Of a stretch of 64,000 nt of DNA, positions 33,301 to 43,396 are shown one piece after another. Below the pieces are notes generated by a model that made no database searches, was not told the origin of the DNA, and saw nothing but the letters and a program-made list of their open reading frames with translations. The stretch is from Cheiracanthium punctorium. Its lineage: Eukaryota; Arthropoda; Arachnida; Araneae; Cheiracanthiidae. The stretch's first letter is position 1. Each line of letters begins with the position of its first letter. A program made the position numbers and the translations under genes. The stretch spans positions 62,001 to 126,000 of the forward strand of contig JAWZYV010013167.1 in assembly GCA_038373885.1 (NCBI GenBank). Reading direction: 5' to 3'.

Positions 33301-35700
33301 CTCATGCCGATGCTGTTTCCTACATGATATACACCGGCGAAGGTCGTGACGTACATCAAGACCACAGATATCGTCATTTGCATAGGTGTCTAAATACTTA
33401 TTGGTAGACAGTGTATGCATACATGTGTGTGATAAGGGAGTGAAGAATATACATTTTGTATGGCAAAAAATTCCTCATGGGGAGGGGGTTATGACCCCCT
33501 AACCCCCCCCCTTGGCTACGCCCCTGGATGGTATTGAGCTCGCCGACGCCTCAGAGGCATTTTCGACGCTTCTTCGAAAATCACAAATGCCACGCAAAAC
33601 CTCAGGTGCTGTTTATGAGAAGGGGAAGTTGCTAGACTTTATAGCCGGAATAGGAGTACCACGTGATCAGATGCGTGAGCAAATTTAATCATTTGCATAT
33701 CCCATCTCTCCACTATCGCTCCTGAAGGTGACGCTACGTGCATTTTTCTCTGTGTTGCAGTTTCACTTTTGAGGAGTTTATAACATAAAATATGCAATAT
33801 GTTAACTTAAACCATCTGCGCCCAGATCGTTTGCATGACTTTCGCCAATCTTTGCTGTTGGGTAGGATCCGGACATCCAATACATAAACAAGTTCTAATT
33901 TCCTTTCAAATAATTATGTACAAAAGTGAAAATTTTACATCTCGCGTCGTCATGTTAAAACAATTTGTGGAATTGATATTGAATACTCGTGAATGAAGGC
34001 CAGAAACATTAAATAACGTTTACAAAGTTTTACGAGTGACATCGAAAATGCTCCAATTTGAGCTTGTCGAAATAGGGACGCTGAGCACAAATGGGTTAGA
34101 CAAGTTGTTGTTGTATTGTATTGTGTATTAAGGCAAAGAAACTAGAAGCCTATCTGGCTAAGAAGGGACGCCTTGCGCGGAGGACTTTGTTAGGGGTTCT
34201 CACTCATATACACATTACATCTGGAGAAAACGCGATAGGCCTGAACCCGGGGCCGTCATACTTCAGCCATCTACACGCCTAAAAAAAAACCTCAATTTCA
34301 CTCCGAAGGATTTAAAACTGGAACAAGTTTGTCTCGATCTTCAGTCCTTAGGATCGAATTTTTGTTCTTTTTTTTTAAGCACGTACCATATTCAGGAACT
34401 TATCCACTCGGCCATAGTAGGGTCTTGCATTTGGAACATCTATTTTCGAACGTCTTTGCTTGCTTTTTAAAATCCGCTTATCAATCCTCATCGAAAACTA
34501 ATTAAATGGACTCATTCAAAGGTTCCGTCCAGAATGACGCTGGTATGCACCATTCCCCTCCTTTTTCATTTGAGGTTGTATCTCTCCATATTTCTTTTTA
34601 AAGAAGACGCTAAAACACTTTTGAAAGTATTAAAATTTTTTTATCTAAACCGCCTTGGTTCACGCTTAAACCCAAAGAGCGAAAAAAACGATACATTGCG
34701 GAGCGATCCGTTTCCACGGAAACCTACCAGTATTTCCGTGAAAGTGCTCTTTAAGTAGTCTTTTTTCTGAGAACTCCTCTCCTCGCTTCCTTTTTCCCGA
34801 GAATTCCCTCCTCCTTTATTGTTATTTCCTGCTCCGCTCATGTGATCGAAAAACGTGCCCAAAAATCTCTCCGACTGATCGAATTTCGCTCGTTTGGTTT
34901 AAGCGTGTTCCCTCTTACACACCTTACATGTTTTTTACAAAAGTTACGAATCACCCTGTATATATATCGGAATATTTTTTAAATAATAAATTACCCTGTA
35001 TATACGTTTATCAATCCCCGAACTGTTTTTCAGGAATATTGGTTTTTGAAGTGACAACGGTTTGACATCGCATCTACAGGAATATTTCGGTCATTAGTAC
35101 ATTTTAATCCCGTAAATCAGGCTTTTCCAATGGAATCTGAATCAAAGTTTTTTGCCTTCCTAGGTTCATTCTAAAGGTCTCAAACTTGGAATCTACATTG
35201 ACTGCGGTACAAAAACGTGTGCGGGTTATCCCGGCAGCTACGGGTACTACGATATTGACGCTGAAACCTTTGCAGAATGGGGTATTGATATGTTGAAAGT
35301 GGATGGCTGCTATGCGGATCCAAATGAAATGGATACATGTGAGTCTATTCTATTTACTTTGAATCCATTTAAAGGTAACTTGTATAGGTTTCAAATTAGA
35401 AAAAAATAAATTGATTTTTGAAAGTAAATTTACCGTCATTTTTCAGATGTGTCATTTTCCATGTTTTGAAAATATTTACTCCATTTATTGAACTTTGTAA
35501 AACGACTCCCTCCCCGTTTTTTTTTTTTTTTTTTTTTTTTTCCCGGAAGGGTGGAGGGCGAATACATAAAAAGCGCATATAGTAAAAGAACATTTTCTTT
35601 CACAGTGTATCCCATGATAACTTCAGCTTTAAATAAAACTGGACGACCTATCGTGTTTTCATGCAGCTGGCCAGCCTATCAAGTTCAAGAAAGTATGAAG
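27217..35700 (+). CDS. NAGA: Alpha-N-acetylgalactosaminidase (GH27), first four exons
   Basis: Lysosomal retaining glycosidase that removes terminal alpha-linked GalNAc (and more weakly Gal). Exons 27217-27368, 30874-31048, 35164-35338 and 35606-35700 join in frame to 199 residues. Starting at the AUG at 27217 gives a hydrophobic signal peptide (residues 1-17) and brings residues to human NAGA numbering. These are W33, D78-D79 in NIDDCW, nucleophile D156 in LKVDGC, and S188/A191 in SCSWPAY. S188 and A191 are the known residues that favour GalNAc; alpha-galactosidase A has Glu and Leu there. The acid/base Asp (D217) and the whole C-terminal half are not found before 64000. Either intron 4 exceeds 28 kb or the gene is truncated. 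All visible splice sites are good. Confidence 0.88.
27868..28107 (-). repeat. tRNA-derived SINE, copy 3, in NAGA intron 1
   Basis: Full-length and well kept. The B-box region reads GGGTTCGGGTCC on the minus strand and the head GGCCTCACCATGGCACAGTG closes the element at 28107. A 15-bp target duplication, CCGTTACTAATTTTG, flanks it at 27853-27867 and 28108-28122. Confidence 0.9.
28717..29660. mobile_element. MITE with CAGACAGCA ends and an AAGCTTGA lattice
   Basis: 944 bp in NAGA intron 1. The ends are CAGACAGCATA at the left and, inverted, CAGACAGCACA at the right. Both terminal ~170 bp are packed with AAGCTTGA/CAAGTTT words in both orientations. No transposase. No target duplication is clear. 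It contains a tRNA-like segment at about 29030-29098. Confidence 0.6.
29030..29098 (-). other. tRNA-like A/B-box segment
   Basis: The minus strand has TGGCTGAGTGGTTAGGGG (A-box-like, D-arm) and, about 25 nt later, GAGTTCGATCCCAG (B box, T-arm). An acceptor stem does not form, so it is a tRNA-derived fragment inside the MITE, not a working tRNA gene. Confidence 0.4.
30005..30518. mobile_element. TTAA-flanked MITE (piggyBac-like), second family
   Basis: TTAA at 30001-30004 and 30519-30522. The ends are CCCTCCAATGCCCAC and, inverted, CCTTTTAATGCCCAC. 514 bp, AT-rich, no frame. It lies in NAGA intron 1, 350 bp before exon 2. Confidence 0.75.
30874..31048 (+). CDS. NAGA: NAGA exon 2
   Basis: 175 nt between TTTGCAG and GTAAGT. 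Encodes [20 protein letters not shown] and then DDCW, with substrate-binding D78 and D79, then [19 protein letters not shown]. Confidence 0.88.
31620..31840 (-). pseudogene. Tc1-like transposase C-terminus (element A)
   Basis: The reading frame shows [22 protein letters not shown] sequence, containing the third catalytic residue (Glu of PIEHLW). It then runs [16 protein letters not shown] and [17 protein letters not shown] to a stop. The N-terminal half and first two Asp residues are missing, lost at the palindrome or the later insertion. Confidence 0.65.
31856..31898. repeat. Perfect 19-bp hairpin
   Basis: GGTTAACAGTTTGCCGTGC at 31856-31874, loop AACAA, exact inverse at 31880-31898. It sits where the element A transposase frame breaks off. 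Confidence 0.8.
32169..33413 (-). mobile_element. Tc1/mariner element B, nearly complete
   Basis: 1,245 bp flanked by TA at 32167-32168 and 33414-33415. The 30-bp terminal inverted repeats start CACTGTCTACCAATAAGTAT and differ at one base over that length. It encodes a full-length but frameshifted transposase on the minus strand. The good termini suggest a younger insertion than its hosts. Confidence 0.88.
32228..33289 (-). pseudogene. Tc1-like transposase (element B), frameshifted
   Basis: DDE transposase that would cut and paste the element. The first part (33289-32969) has the paired-type helix-turn-helix, [13 protein letters not shown] through [11 protein letters not shown], and the GRP-like hook [16 protein letters not shown] near 32800 carries the first catalytic Asp in another frame. 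The last part (32782-32228) has [11 protein letters not shown] and [18 protein letters not shown]. The frame breaks at least twice between 32970 and 32780. In the second motif the usual QQDN reads QDNN. Either the catalytic Asp is shifted (spacing 35) or it became Asn. Confidence 0.85.
34108..34427 (-). repeat. tRNA-derived SINE, copy 4, interrupted
   Basis: The 3' part of the SINE on the minus strand (GTGTATTAAGGCAAA to TACTTCAGCCATCTAC) runs 34108-34275. About 105 bp of unrelated sequence follows, and the head resumes at about 34383-34427 (ACCATATTCAGG to GGCCATAGTAGGG). It is old and diverged, in NAGA intron 2. Confidence 0.6.
35164..35338 (+). CDS. NAGA: NAGA exon 3 with catalytic nucleophile
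   Basis: 175 nt between TTCCTAG and GTGAGT. Encodes [19 protein letters not shown] and, at codon 35302-35304, the nucleophile Asp of MLKVDGCY. Confidence 0.88.
35606..35700 (+). CDS. NAGA: NAGA exon 4 with specificity residues
   Basis: 95 nt between TTTCACAG and GTGCGT. Encodes [18 protein letters not shown], with S188 and A191. Ends on a whole codon. A 60-bp T/C-rich tract with more than 20 consecutive T lies just upstream in the short intron 3. Confidence 0.85.
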
Positions 35701-35757
35701 GTGCGTATGGTATTTAACATTAGCAAGTTAGTTTATTCTTTCTCAGTGTGTATAGGG

Positions 35758-35900
35758 GGTGCCCCAAAAATACCGACTTAGGCTTTTGTTTCTTAATGAA
35801 TTAAATGAGTCACTGTATCATGCGTTTTAGTTTTTCCCATGTCAGTGGCTTATTAAAATTAACTAAGCTCTAAACTAACACGATTTTATTAATCATCAGG
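35758..35900. repeat. Repeat arm inverted relative to 47640-47770
   Basis: TAGTTTTTCCCATGTCAGTG and AACTAAGCTCTAAACTAACA read here reappear as the reverse complement at about 47650-47735. These are two copies of an interspersed repeat that face each other across the Academ-like element. Confidence 0.6.
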
Positions 35901-36064
35901 TACTGTACAGATAACGAGATAATATAATCAGTTTTATAGAATAACCTTGATCTGGGATAGTTATGATTTAATAATAGGAAACCTTTTTTCATGATGCTCC
36001 CACTGACTTGTTATAGCTGGGTCTTTAAGGACTCTCGGTTCGTGGAGATATAGCGCTCTCTTAA

Positions 36065-36712
36065 CCCTTTAACGCTCAGTATTCCCGCTCTGGGAACACC
36101 AAACTCTGACGTTTTGACTGTTGCCAGTCACGAAGAATACATTTGATTTCTATAAAAATAGTTGCGGGTGACATAGCTCCAAGAGAATCCTCTACTTTTT
36201 AGCACGTCATTTCGCGTAAAAAAATGATCAAGATTATTTTTAACAGCACTGACATCTGCTGAAAAATGGAAGAATGCGAGAACAGCTGGATAGATTGCCC
36301 AATGCTGAAAAAAGGGCAGCCGTTGCCATCGCTCGAATTAACTACCAGCAAGATGGCGGGCGATCGAAACGTTCATCGCGTGCCACTGATCTAGAGACCC
36401 TTTTTTGACGACAGCTGGCTGTGCGGAGCAGCCAGCTGCGTCAAAAAAGGGTGACTAGATCTGTGGCACGCGATGAACGTTTAGATCGTCCGCCGTCACA
36501 GCCAGCTGCGTCAATAAAGGGTGACTAGATCTGTGGCACGCGATGAACGTTTAGATCGTCCGCCGTCACAGCCAGCTGCGTCAATAAAGGGTCTCTAGAT
36601 CTGTGGCACGCGATGAACGTTTCGATCGTCCGTCATCTTGCTGGTAGTTAAGTCGAGCGATGGCAACGGCTACCCTTTTTTCGGCATTGGGAAAGGGTTG
36701 CGCCTCAAAGAT
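36065..36712. mobile_element. TTAA-flanked fold-back MITE, copy 2, with internal triplication
   Basis: Same family as 26043-26549. TTAA lies at 36061-36064 and 36713-36716. A 70-bp segment beginning CAGCCAGCTGCGTCAA repeats three times from 36429, 36499 and 36569, inside the right arm. The left arm keeps CAAGATGGCGGGCGATCG. Confidence 0.8.
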
Positions 36713-36716
36713 TTAA

Positions 36717-37908
36717 CAGTTGCTTGAATTCAAATGCTATGTGTGATTGTGTGTGTGACGATTGTAAACCATAAAGACTTCAACACAAAGTAGTTTTCTC
36801 TTTTTTTTTATTATAGAATATCGTGAAACTACAAGTAAACTTTTAATGTATCACATTTTGTACACGGTAAATTATGACTGCTAAAGTGAAAGAGTGGAAA
36901 ACAGTTATAGAATATCTGTTTGAAAACCCCTAGGAAAGTAATTAAATTTCAAGTGCCGTTTAAACAATCGCATTTCCTGAGGCGTGTGGAAAATATATGC
37001 AAACGTTTTATTTGTTTCTGAATCTTAACGAATTAGAGTTACTATAATATCACACCTTTAAGTTTTTGCATCTGTATGAATTACGTGCAACTCAATTAAA
37101 TGATTATATTCAACAATAAAAGTGTTTTTCAGTTAAATTTTTCAGTAGTAATGGAAATGAATAGCTCTAAGAATATAAATTAATGTAAATATAAGAACTG
37201 TACAAAAATTAATTCTGAAACAGACATAAAAAATATTAAATTAAAAATATTGTAAATTTAAATATTTAAAGAACATTTTGACATTTCATGTTCTTCGAAA
37301 TTCATGAAAGCTTTAATTGTAATTTATACCTTTATACTTGAGGTACCTTTTTAAGTCATAAATCATTTTATGTCTTCACAGTCTCTTGGGAACCTACACA
37401 TTAAAAACGTAATTCGAAAAAAAAAAATTCTAATAATAAATTTAATTCTAAATTAAACTATATAAAAATTAAAATAGTTTCAACAAAAGTTAATTAATTG
37501 TTCTCAAATTTATAATTTTGCATTCAGTCCAGTTGTAATTGAATAAGCACTTTTTCGTACGCGAGTGTTTATGTTTAAACATACAGAAAGGATAATGTTC
37601 CTCGTGAAAAGGAAACTTCTGAAAAGTCTTGGTTAAAAGAAAGATTTCTAATTCAAAAAATTATCATTTTTAGAGATTAACTCGTGTCATTTTCAAAAGA
37701 AATATAGATGTGGAAAATAAATAAAGCTCGCTTTTGTTTGGTAATTTTGAAGGTATTTATGTTTTTAAGCTTTATCGTTAATAACCAAAATACCACTTTT
37801 TGGCATATGTTATAGATTCATTCGTTATTCACATATTGTTCATACTCTTGTTCACATGTTTTTACACGATTTTCACATTAAAAACCATAATCTACGTTTG
37901 TCGATAAT
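36717..37908. other. AT-rich sequence, nothing recognised
   Basis: If the NAGA gene continues past the window this is part of its intron 4. No next NAGA exon is found here. Confidence 0.45.
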
Positions 37909-38130
37909 CAGGGGCGTAACCAGGGGTTGGGTCACTGGGCTGCAGCCACCCCCGTGATGAGTGAACATAGAGAAAATTCAGAAAAATACGCATTCGTGGA
38001 TAAATTTAAAATTCCCCTCGCTAAATTTGACGTTCATCTACGGACCTTAGCCATATTTTATCTTCTGAATTTCGCATTTCGTTGAAATCAGCTTTTAGAC
38101 TTTGGGACAATCGCCCAATAAACACATGGA
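37909..38130. repeat. CAGGGGCGTAACCAGG repeat, related to 49895-50165
   Basis: GCTGCAGCCACCCCCGT and TGAGTGAACATA here recur near 50077-50105. TTCTGAATTTCGCATTTCGT near 38072 recurs near 49894. The order differs between the two, so one is rearranged. Confidence 0.55.
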
Positions 38131-38732
38131 ATTTAAATTCCGTTTGCCATAATTTGGGACTACACAAATTTGTTATTGAAACATTCTAATTGCTGCAGTT
38201 TATTATTAATTGCAATGTTCCCACACTTAAACTTGCACATTGTTTTAAAATAAGTCAATTATACCTGGAACTATATTTCTGTCCTATTTGCAACTAATCT
38301 TCGAAATCACCACGAGATGGCGCATTGCTAATCTCATGAATTTTTTTTTTAATGCTGCTAACTAATAATATACTCTTTTTTATTTCATATTATGCCATAA
38401 AAAGGATTAATATGACAATAAATACAGTTCATGTTTTCATTTCGGTTTTATCTCATCACTTATAAATGTCCATTGTAACCTTCCGCTATTTGTTTACATT
38501 TCGGCCGGACGTTGAGCAGACGATAAACAGACATTTTACGAAGATTTTGGCCTTTTGTAATGAACGTTTTAATTGTGAAAAATTCCACCTTTTTTTAGAA
38601 TATTGATCTTGAAAAATACACATTAATATTTTTATATTTTCGTTAGAATAAAATTGTTTTCAGGAAGTTGAAAAAATTAAAAATATTTAGTTTACTTACA
38701 AAAATATACTAGTTTAATTAAAGGGTTCAAAG

Positions 38733-38766
38733 GAAAACAAGTATATATATATATATACTTGTTTTC
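38733..38766. repeat. AT palindrome
   Basis: GGAAAACAAG, then (TA)n, then CTTGTTTTCC form a perfect 34-bp palindrome downstream of the transposase stop codon, inside the Academ-like element. Confidence 0.7.
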
Positions 38767-40489
38767 CCCAAAAAACTTACTTCGACAAAAATATAAATAA
38801 TGCACACTTTCAACCAACTATTTTTCCATCAAAATGAATCTTTGTTGAGTTTTTTCATAGCATTTATTTTCCATAAAATATGACAGAAAGAAAACATCTG
38901 ATGGTTTCCCTTTTACCCCCATATATCAGGATACAATGAAACAATAACACTCTAAATAATACAGTGCAAAAATCAAATTTAAGCAAATGTGTTTTATTTA
39001 CATTAATAACAAACATCAATGGGAGAAAAATATAAAATCTAAATTGTAAAAAATACTACACTAGAGGCATAACTAAAAGTATAATAGTACCTTAAAAGGC
39101 ATATTTTTTTAATTAAAATGATATACTACAAACACTAAATTGATACAAATAGCAGATGATAAAAATTAAATAGTAGAGTTCTACTGATACACAAAAAATT
39201 ATTACTTACATTAATTTTATTCTGAGCAGTCACTTAAATTATCAGTTGAATCTAAAATACATCTTTCATTGTTAGAGTTTTGACAATTACTCTCACAAGA
39301 GCAAAACTCTGAACATGCGGAATTATTTAATTTGCAAGTACATTTTTTAGACATACATGCAGTTTTAAGGCATGCACACGAGATGTGTTTTTGCAAAAAA
39401 TCTGGTGCAATAGGCAGAGTACCCCACTGAATAGAAATGTTGTCATCTATAATCCATCCATGCTTAGATGGGCTTGGAGCCTTCATATAATTTTCCAAAC
39501 ACCTACGATAAATATTGCATTGATAATTACTTCGTTTTATATGGAAAAGTAACGAATCAAAGTTTGGTGGCAATGTTACATCAATTTTGAATTTCAGTTG
39601 AAATATTTGAAACCTCACATCATTAATTTTATTGATCCTGGGATAACCATATAGATCACAAACAAAGGATTCTAGGTTACTTATTAGCTCATCATTCAAA
39701 TCCCAGGAAGAGCCTAGTTCCTTAAACATTTTAATATAAGCAACGTTCGACTGCATCATTTTTAATGGTTTTATTTTTCCCTTGCCTTTAAAAGCACTGC
39801 AAGTATCACATCCTGTGAACACATGCAGGCCAACCAAAGCTGAACAAAAATCAGTGCCCAACATTTTAGCAATTTCAGTTATATTTTTTATTTGTATGGA
39901 ATGAGAAGTACCCATTATTAAATATATATTCACAGGGAATTTGATACTCATTGCTAATGAAAGTATGAATACATCAGTATCCACGCTTTTAATTAAAACA
40001 GCAGGAAATGTATTTGCAGCAAAATGGGCATGCAAAAGAAGTCTGGTGTCTGCTTCTTCATAGTCATTAGATAATTCTATAATTTCTTTCACGACAATAG
40101 TTTTATCATTAGGCAATATCATATGACAAACTTCACCATGTGAAAAATATATCTCCACTGATTTAAAAAAAAATAAGATCATAAAGTATCCACTGTTTAA
40201 AAATAAAATTAACTAGATCTTCTTTATTCTGACCATTTGAAAGGTATTTTTTAAACTGCTTTGGTGTTTTCTGATTTGGGTTATTGATTTTTATTACAGT
40301 TTCACTCCCACCACTTCTTCGTTCTCTCTCACTATTTTTTATGCTTTCTGTAGGCAGGGGCGGCCCTAGGGCCGGACAAACCGGACCCCTGTCCAGGGCG
40401 GCATTTTGGCTCGATTTTGAAATATACATTTCATATTAGTAAAAGAATTGTTTAAAAATATTCCGAGGAATATCATTCTATATAACTTT

Positions 40490-41990
40490 ACTAGCTGATG
40501 TACTCATCCGTCATTGATGCATTTTTACTAACCGCGCAAAATTTCATTTGCATTGTAGTAGTACAAAAAAATGGAATTAACATACATGGCAGAAATATAG
40601 AAGCAAAGTTATAACTCTTGTGTATTGTTCAAAGATCACAGGTTAGAGAGTAAAAAATTCCTGAGATAAACTGTCAATAGAGAAAATATTTTACATTCAA
40701 ATTTAACGTTTTCTTTTAGTGGATGAGCTTCCTACATCAAGAAGCTTCCTACATAAAAGTTGCAAAAGAAGATGCTAGTAATGAATATTAAACTGAAAAG
40801 TGAATATCTGGAAAATTCTTTGTAATAGCAAGTAGCCGATATTTAACACTGCAACGTCCGATTGAATTATATTTTGATGATTTTACTTGATGTGCGAAAA
40901 ACTTTATCAAAGTTTACGTCATACCTCAAAAATAATTCAAATTTGTAGAAGATTAAAAACCTGAAATTTTAATTTACTAACCGTCTACTATTTAACAAAA
41001 TTTCATTTTATTCCCTTTTGTCTGACCACTAGTTGTTTTCACGAAGTGGTCACACAAAATTTTCTCAAAATAATATACATATATATCAATGTTATTTAAC
41101 TCAATCTCATCGATAGTAACTGAATTTTGTTCTATTAGCTTTAGAAATTTTAATATTATGCCTGTAAAATTTTTGCACAATTTTCTCAAAATTAAAAATA
41201 ATAATAATAATTAAAAAAAGAAATCGACGCAATTTGTTTAAGTCGAACAGCCACCTATTGTATTACCTCCAGACGCCTTAAAGTGACGTCCTCCCCTCTC
41301 TCCCTGCCCCCTAAAAAAGAAAAGAAAAAATACAATGCAACTTTTGCAAACCTTTTCAATTTATTCAAATTTTTAAAAAATTTCGATGATGCTTTGTTAC
41401 CCATCATATGGCCTAATTTCATTCTGTTCTCTTAATCCGTTTCTGATGGATGCCAGAACAAACTTTTAAAGCGATTTTTACAAAATCTCAAAGTCTATGA
41501 GTTATTTAAAACAATTTTGGTATCTATTGTTTCAATTAACTTACCATTCAATATAATTCCAAATTTCATTCTATTCCATTGAGCCATTTTTTAACAATGG
41601 GCGAACATACATTTACACACAGTTTTCAAACAACAGTTTTAAATCTCAAAACTTTTAAACGAATTAGAAATATTTTAGCAACTGCAGTTTAAATTAAGTT
41701 GCAACTTTTGGTGTTGCTATAAATTTCATTTCATTCTCTTCAGTTGCATGGGCGTAGACAGTGGAGGGCAGCTGCCCCCTTGAAATGAGCTAGTCATAGT
41801 GTCTGATTATGAAAAACCGGGGGAGGAACAGTTGGACTCCATGGTCTCCTTGTCTTGTCCCCCCCTCACCCCCAATGAAAATCCTGGCTACGCCCTTGTT
41901 CAGTTGTTTATATGTGATGTGCAAACAAATATTTACACATTTTGCGTAGATTTTTCACAAGATTTCCAGTTAGATTCAAATTACAGTTTG
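40490..41990 (-). mobile_element. Helitron fragment inside the hAT element
   Basis: The minus strand ends CAGCTAG followed by T at 40490, after a decayed hairpin (CATC-x7-GATG). This is the same terminus family as 22101-22128. The body at about 41340-41700 contains decayed versions of the 156-bp unit seen at 20496-21940, for example TAATTTCATTCTGTTC and GCGATTTTTACAAAATC. A small hAT MITE interrupts it at 41747-41898. The outer limit is approximate. Confidence 0.55.
41747..41898. mobile_element. 152-bp hAT MITE with perfect 8-bp target duplication
   Basis: The ends are CATGGGCGTAGAC and, inverted, CAAGGGCGTAGCC. TTCAGTTG is duplicated exactly at 41739-41746 and 41899-41906. Confidence 0.85.
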
Positions 41991-42099
41991 TTAATGAAAT
42001 TCAACAAGCCAAATATTATCCCATATTTCTAGATTGCATCCCTGATGCTCCCCCCTCAAAAAAAAAAAAAATTGAACAGATCGCATTCTTGGTAAGGTA

Positions 42100-42967
42100 T
42101 TGACAAATCTAATTCCAATGAGGCTAGGATTATTTAACACTCTCAAACAGTTCAAGTTCCTATGCTCTATTATTATTTGGTATAAAATCTTCAATTGTGT
42201 GAATCTATTAAGAAAGGTATGGCAGTCAAAAGACAACGATTTACCACCTGCTCTAGAACTCTTAAGAAACTGTAAAGATTTTTTGAAAGGATCTTCGATT
42301 GGATGTGATTTTAAATGAAATGTTCTGTTATGCAAGAGAACTGACCGACGAGATAGTATTCTGGCTAACACTGAGTTTAAGCAGCCACGTAACATATTAA
42401 TTTTGATTGCGAATCACGAGATGATCTGGTGAAAGATCCTAAATTAAAATTTAAGATAGTTTTATCTTTTTACAGTAAACAAAGCGATTAATATCTTAGA
42501 GTGCAGGTTTAATTTAATAAGTACCCTATGCAATTATTTTAAATTTTTGCACGGCATAAATGAGTTAAAAGACACTCTTAAAAAGTGCTAATTAAACATT
42601 GTAACACAGTGTAACAGTGTTAATACTGTTTATAGTGTAAACAATTGGAGTTAATACTGACTGAGGGGGAATCGGAGAATATAAACGCGCTTGATCTAGT
42701 AAATGAAATAGTGTCAGTTACGGACTTAGCAAAAAGGAAAGCCCAATTGAAATTTTAAAGCTAATTTCAATTATAGATTTTACACCACATCTTGCTATTG
42801 CTTCGAGAATTTCGCTTTCTTTGCCGATAATTGTGGCAAGTGCCGAGAAGACTTTTTCAAAATTAAAATTAACTAAAAATTTCTTATGTTCCACAACTCT
42901 TCCAGATAGGTTAAATAATTTAACTACATTTGCTATCGAACATGAATTTGTTGAAAAATTGATTTAA
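42100..42967 (+). pseudogene. Decayed hAT transposase, C-terminal dimerisation region
   Basis: At 42782-42967 the frame reads HLAIASRISLSLPIIVASAE, then KTFSKLKLTKNFLCSTTLPD and RLNNLTTFAIEHEFVEK to TAA. This is the conserved hAT C-terminal (hATC) motif: S-LP-x-ASAER-FS-x-LK, then R-LN-x-L-x3-IEHE. Upstream, 42100-42318 and scattered pieces may be more of the transposase, but stops break them. Confidence 0.75.
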
Positions 42968-43164
42968 GAGAAAAAGTCAGGAATTTTCCGGAATTAAAGT
43001 CAGAAAAAAAACTCATTATTTTTCTCTTTCTTTTGTTTTCTTTAGCTTAATATGTGATTTTTAATAAATATGGGTTTTCTTATGCTGTGTTATGTTTAAA
43101 GAGCTATTCCAGTTTTATAGGCATAAAAACAGTATATGTGAACAATTTATTTCTTTTAATAGTG

Positions 43165-43396
43165 GCCTCACCATGGCACAGTGGTTATATCACTGAAAAT
43201 GGTAGACGACCGAAGTGTGAAGGTCCCGGGTTCGGGTCCCATCGCGCGGTTGTCAATCTAACGGTCTAGAGTTTTGGTAGGTTTTCTCCAGATGTAACGT
43301 GAATACGCATTAGAACCCCTTTGAAAGTTCTCCTACCAAGGCATCCCTCATCTTAGGCAGATACCCCTCGCGCAGGTTTGCCTTAATCACACACAC
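43165..43396 (+). repeat. tRNA-derived SINE, copy 5, inside the hAT element
   Basis: Well preserved: head GCCTCACCATGGCACAGTGG, B box GGGTTCGGGTCC, tail CTTAATCACACACAC. A 13-bp target duplication, TCTTTTAATAGTG, flanks it at 43152-43164 and 43397-43409. Confidence 0.9.

Larger units (their letters stand above)
32107..33526. mobile_element. hAT-like MITE split by a Tc1 element
   Basis: The ends are CAGGGGCGTAGCCAG at 32107 and the inverse of CAGGGGCGTAGCCAAG at 33526, with flanks GATGGTT and GATGGTA. Without the inserted Tc1 element it would be about 175 bp, rich in G-runs next to the ends. Confidence 0.7.
31472..33780 (-). mobile_element. Tc1/mariner element A, decayed and interrupted
   Basis: TA flanks at 31470-31471 and 33781-33782. 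The terminal inverted repeats are ~75 bp: ACTCCTCAAAAGTAAAATTG at the left matches ACTCCTCAAAAGTGAAACTG inverted at the right, and CAGGAGCGA follows in both. The minus strand at 31840-31620 encodes the transposase C-terminus with [22 protein letters not shown] and a final VRVVCIRY. A hAT MITE (32107-33526) has replaced or split the middle. Located in NAGA intron 2. Confidence 0.75.

Noticed and set aside
27217..35700. Alpha-galactosidase A (GLA) as the identity
   Set aside because: The substrate pocket reads S188 and A191, the NAGA pair, not the Glu and Leu of GLA.
43054..43269. 71-aa frame
   Set aside because: Its second half is the SINE read through; not a gene.
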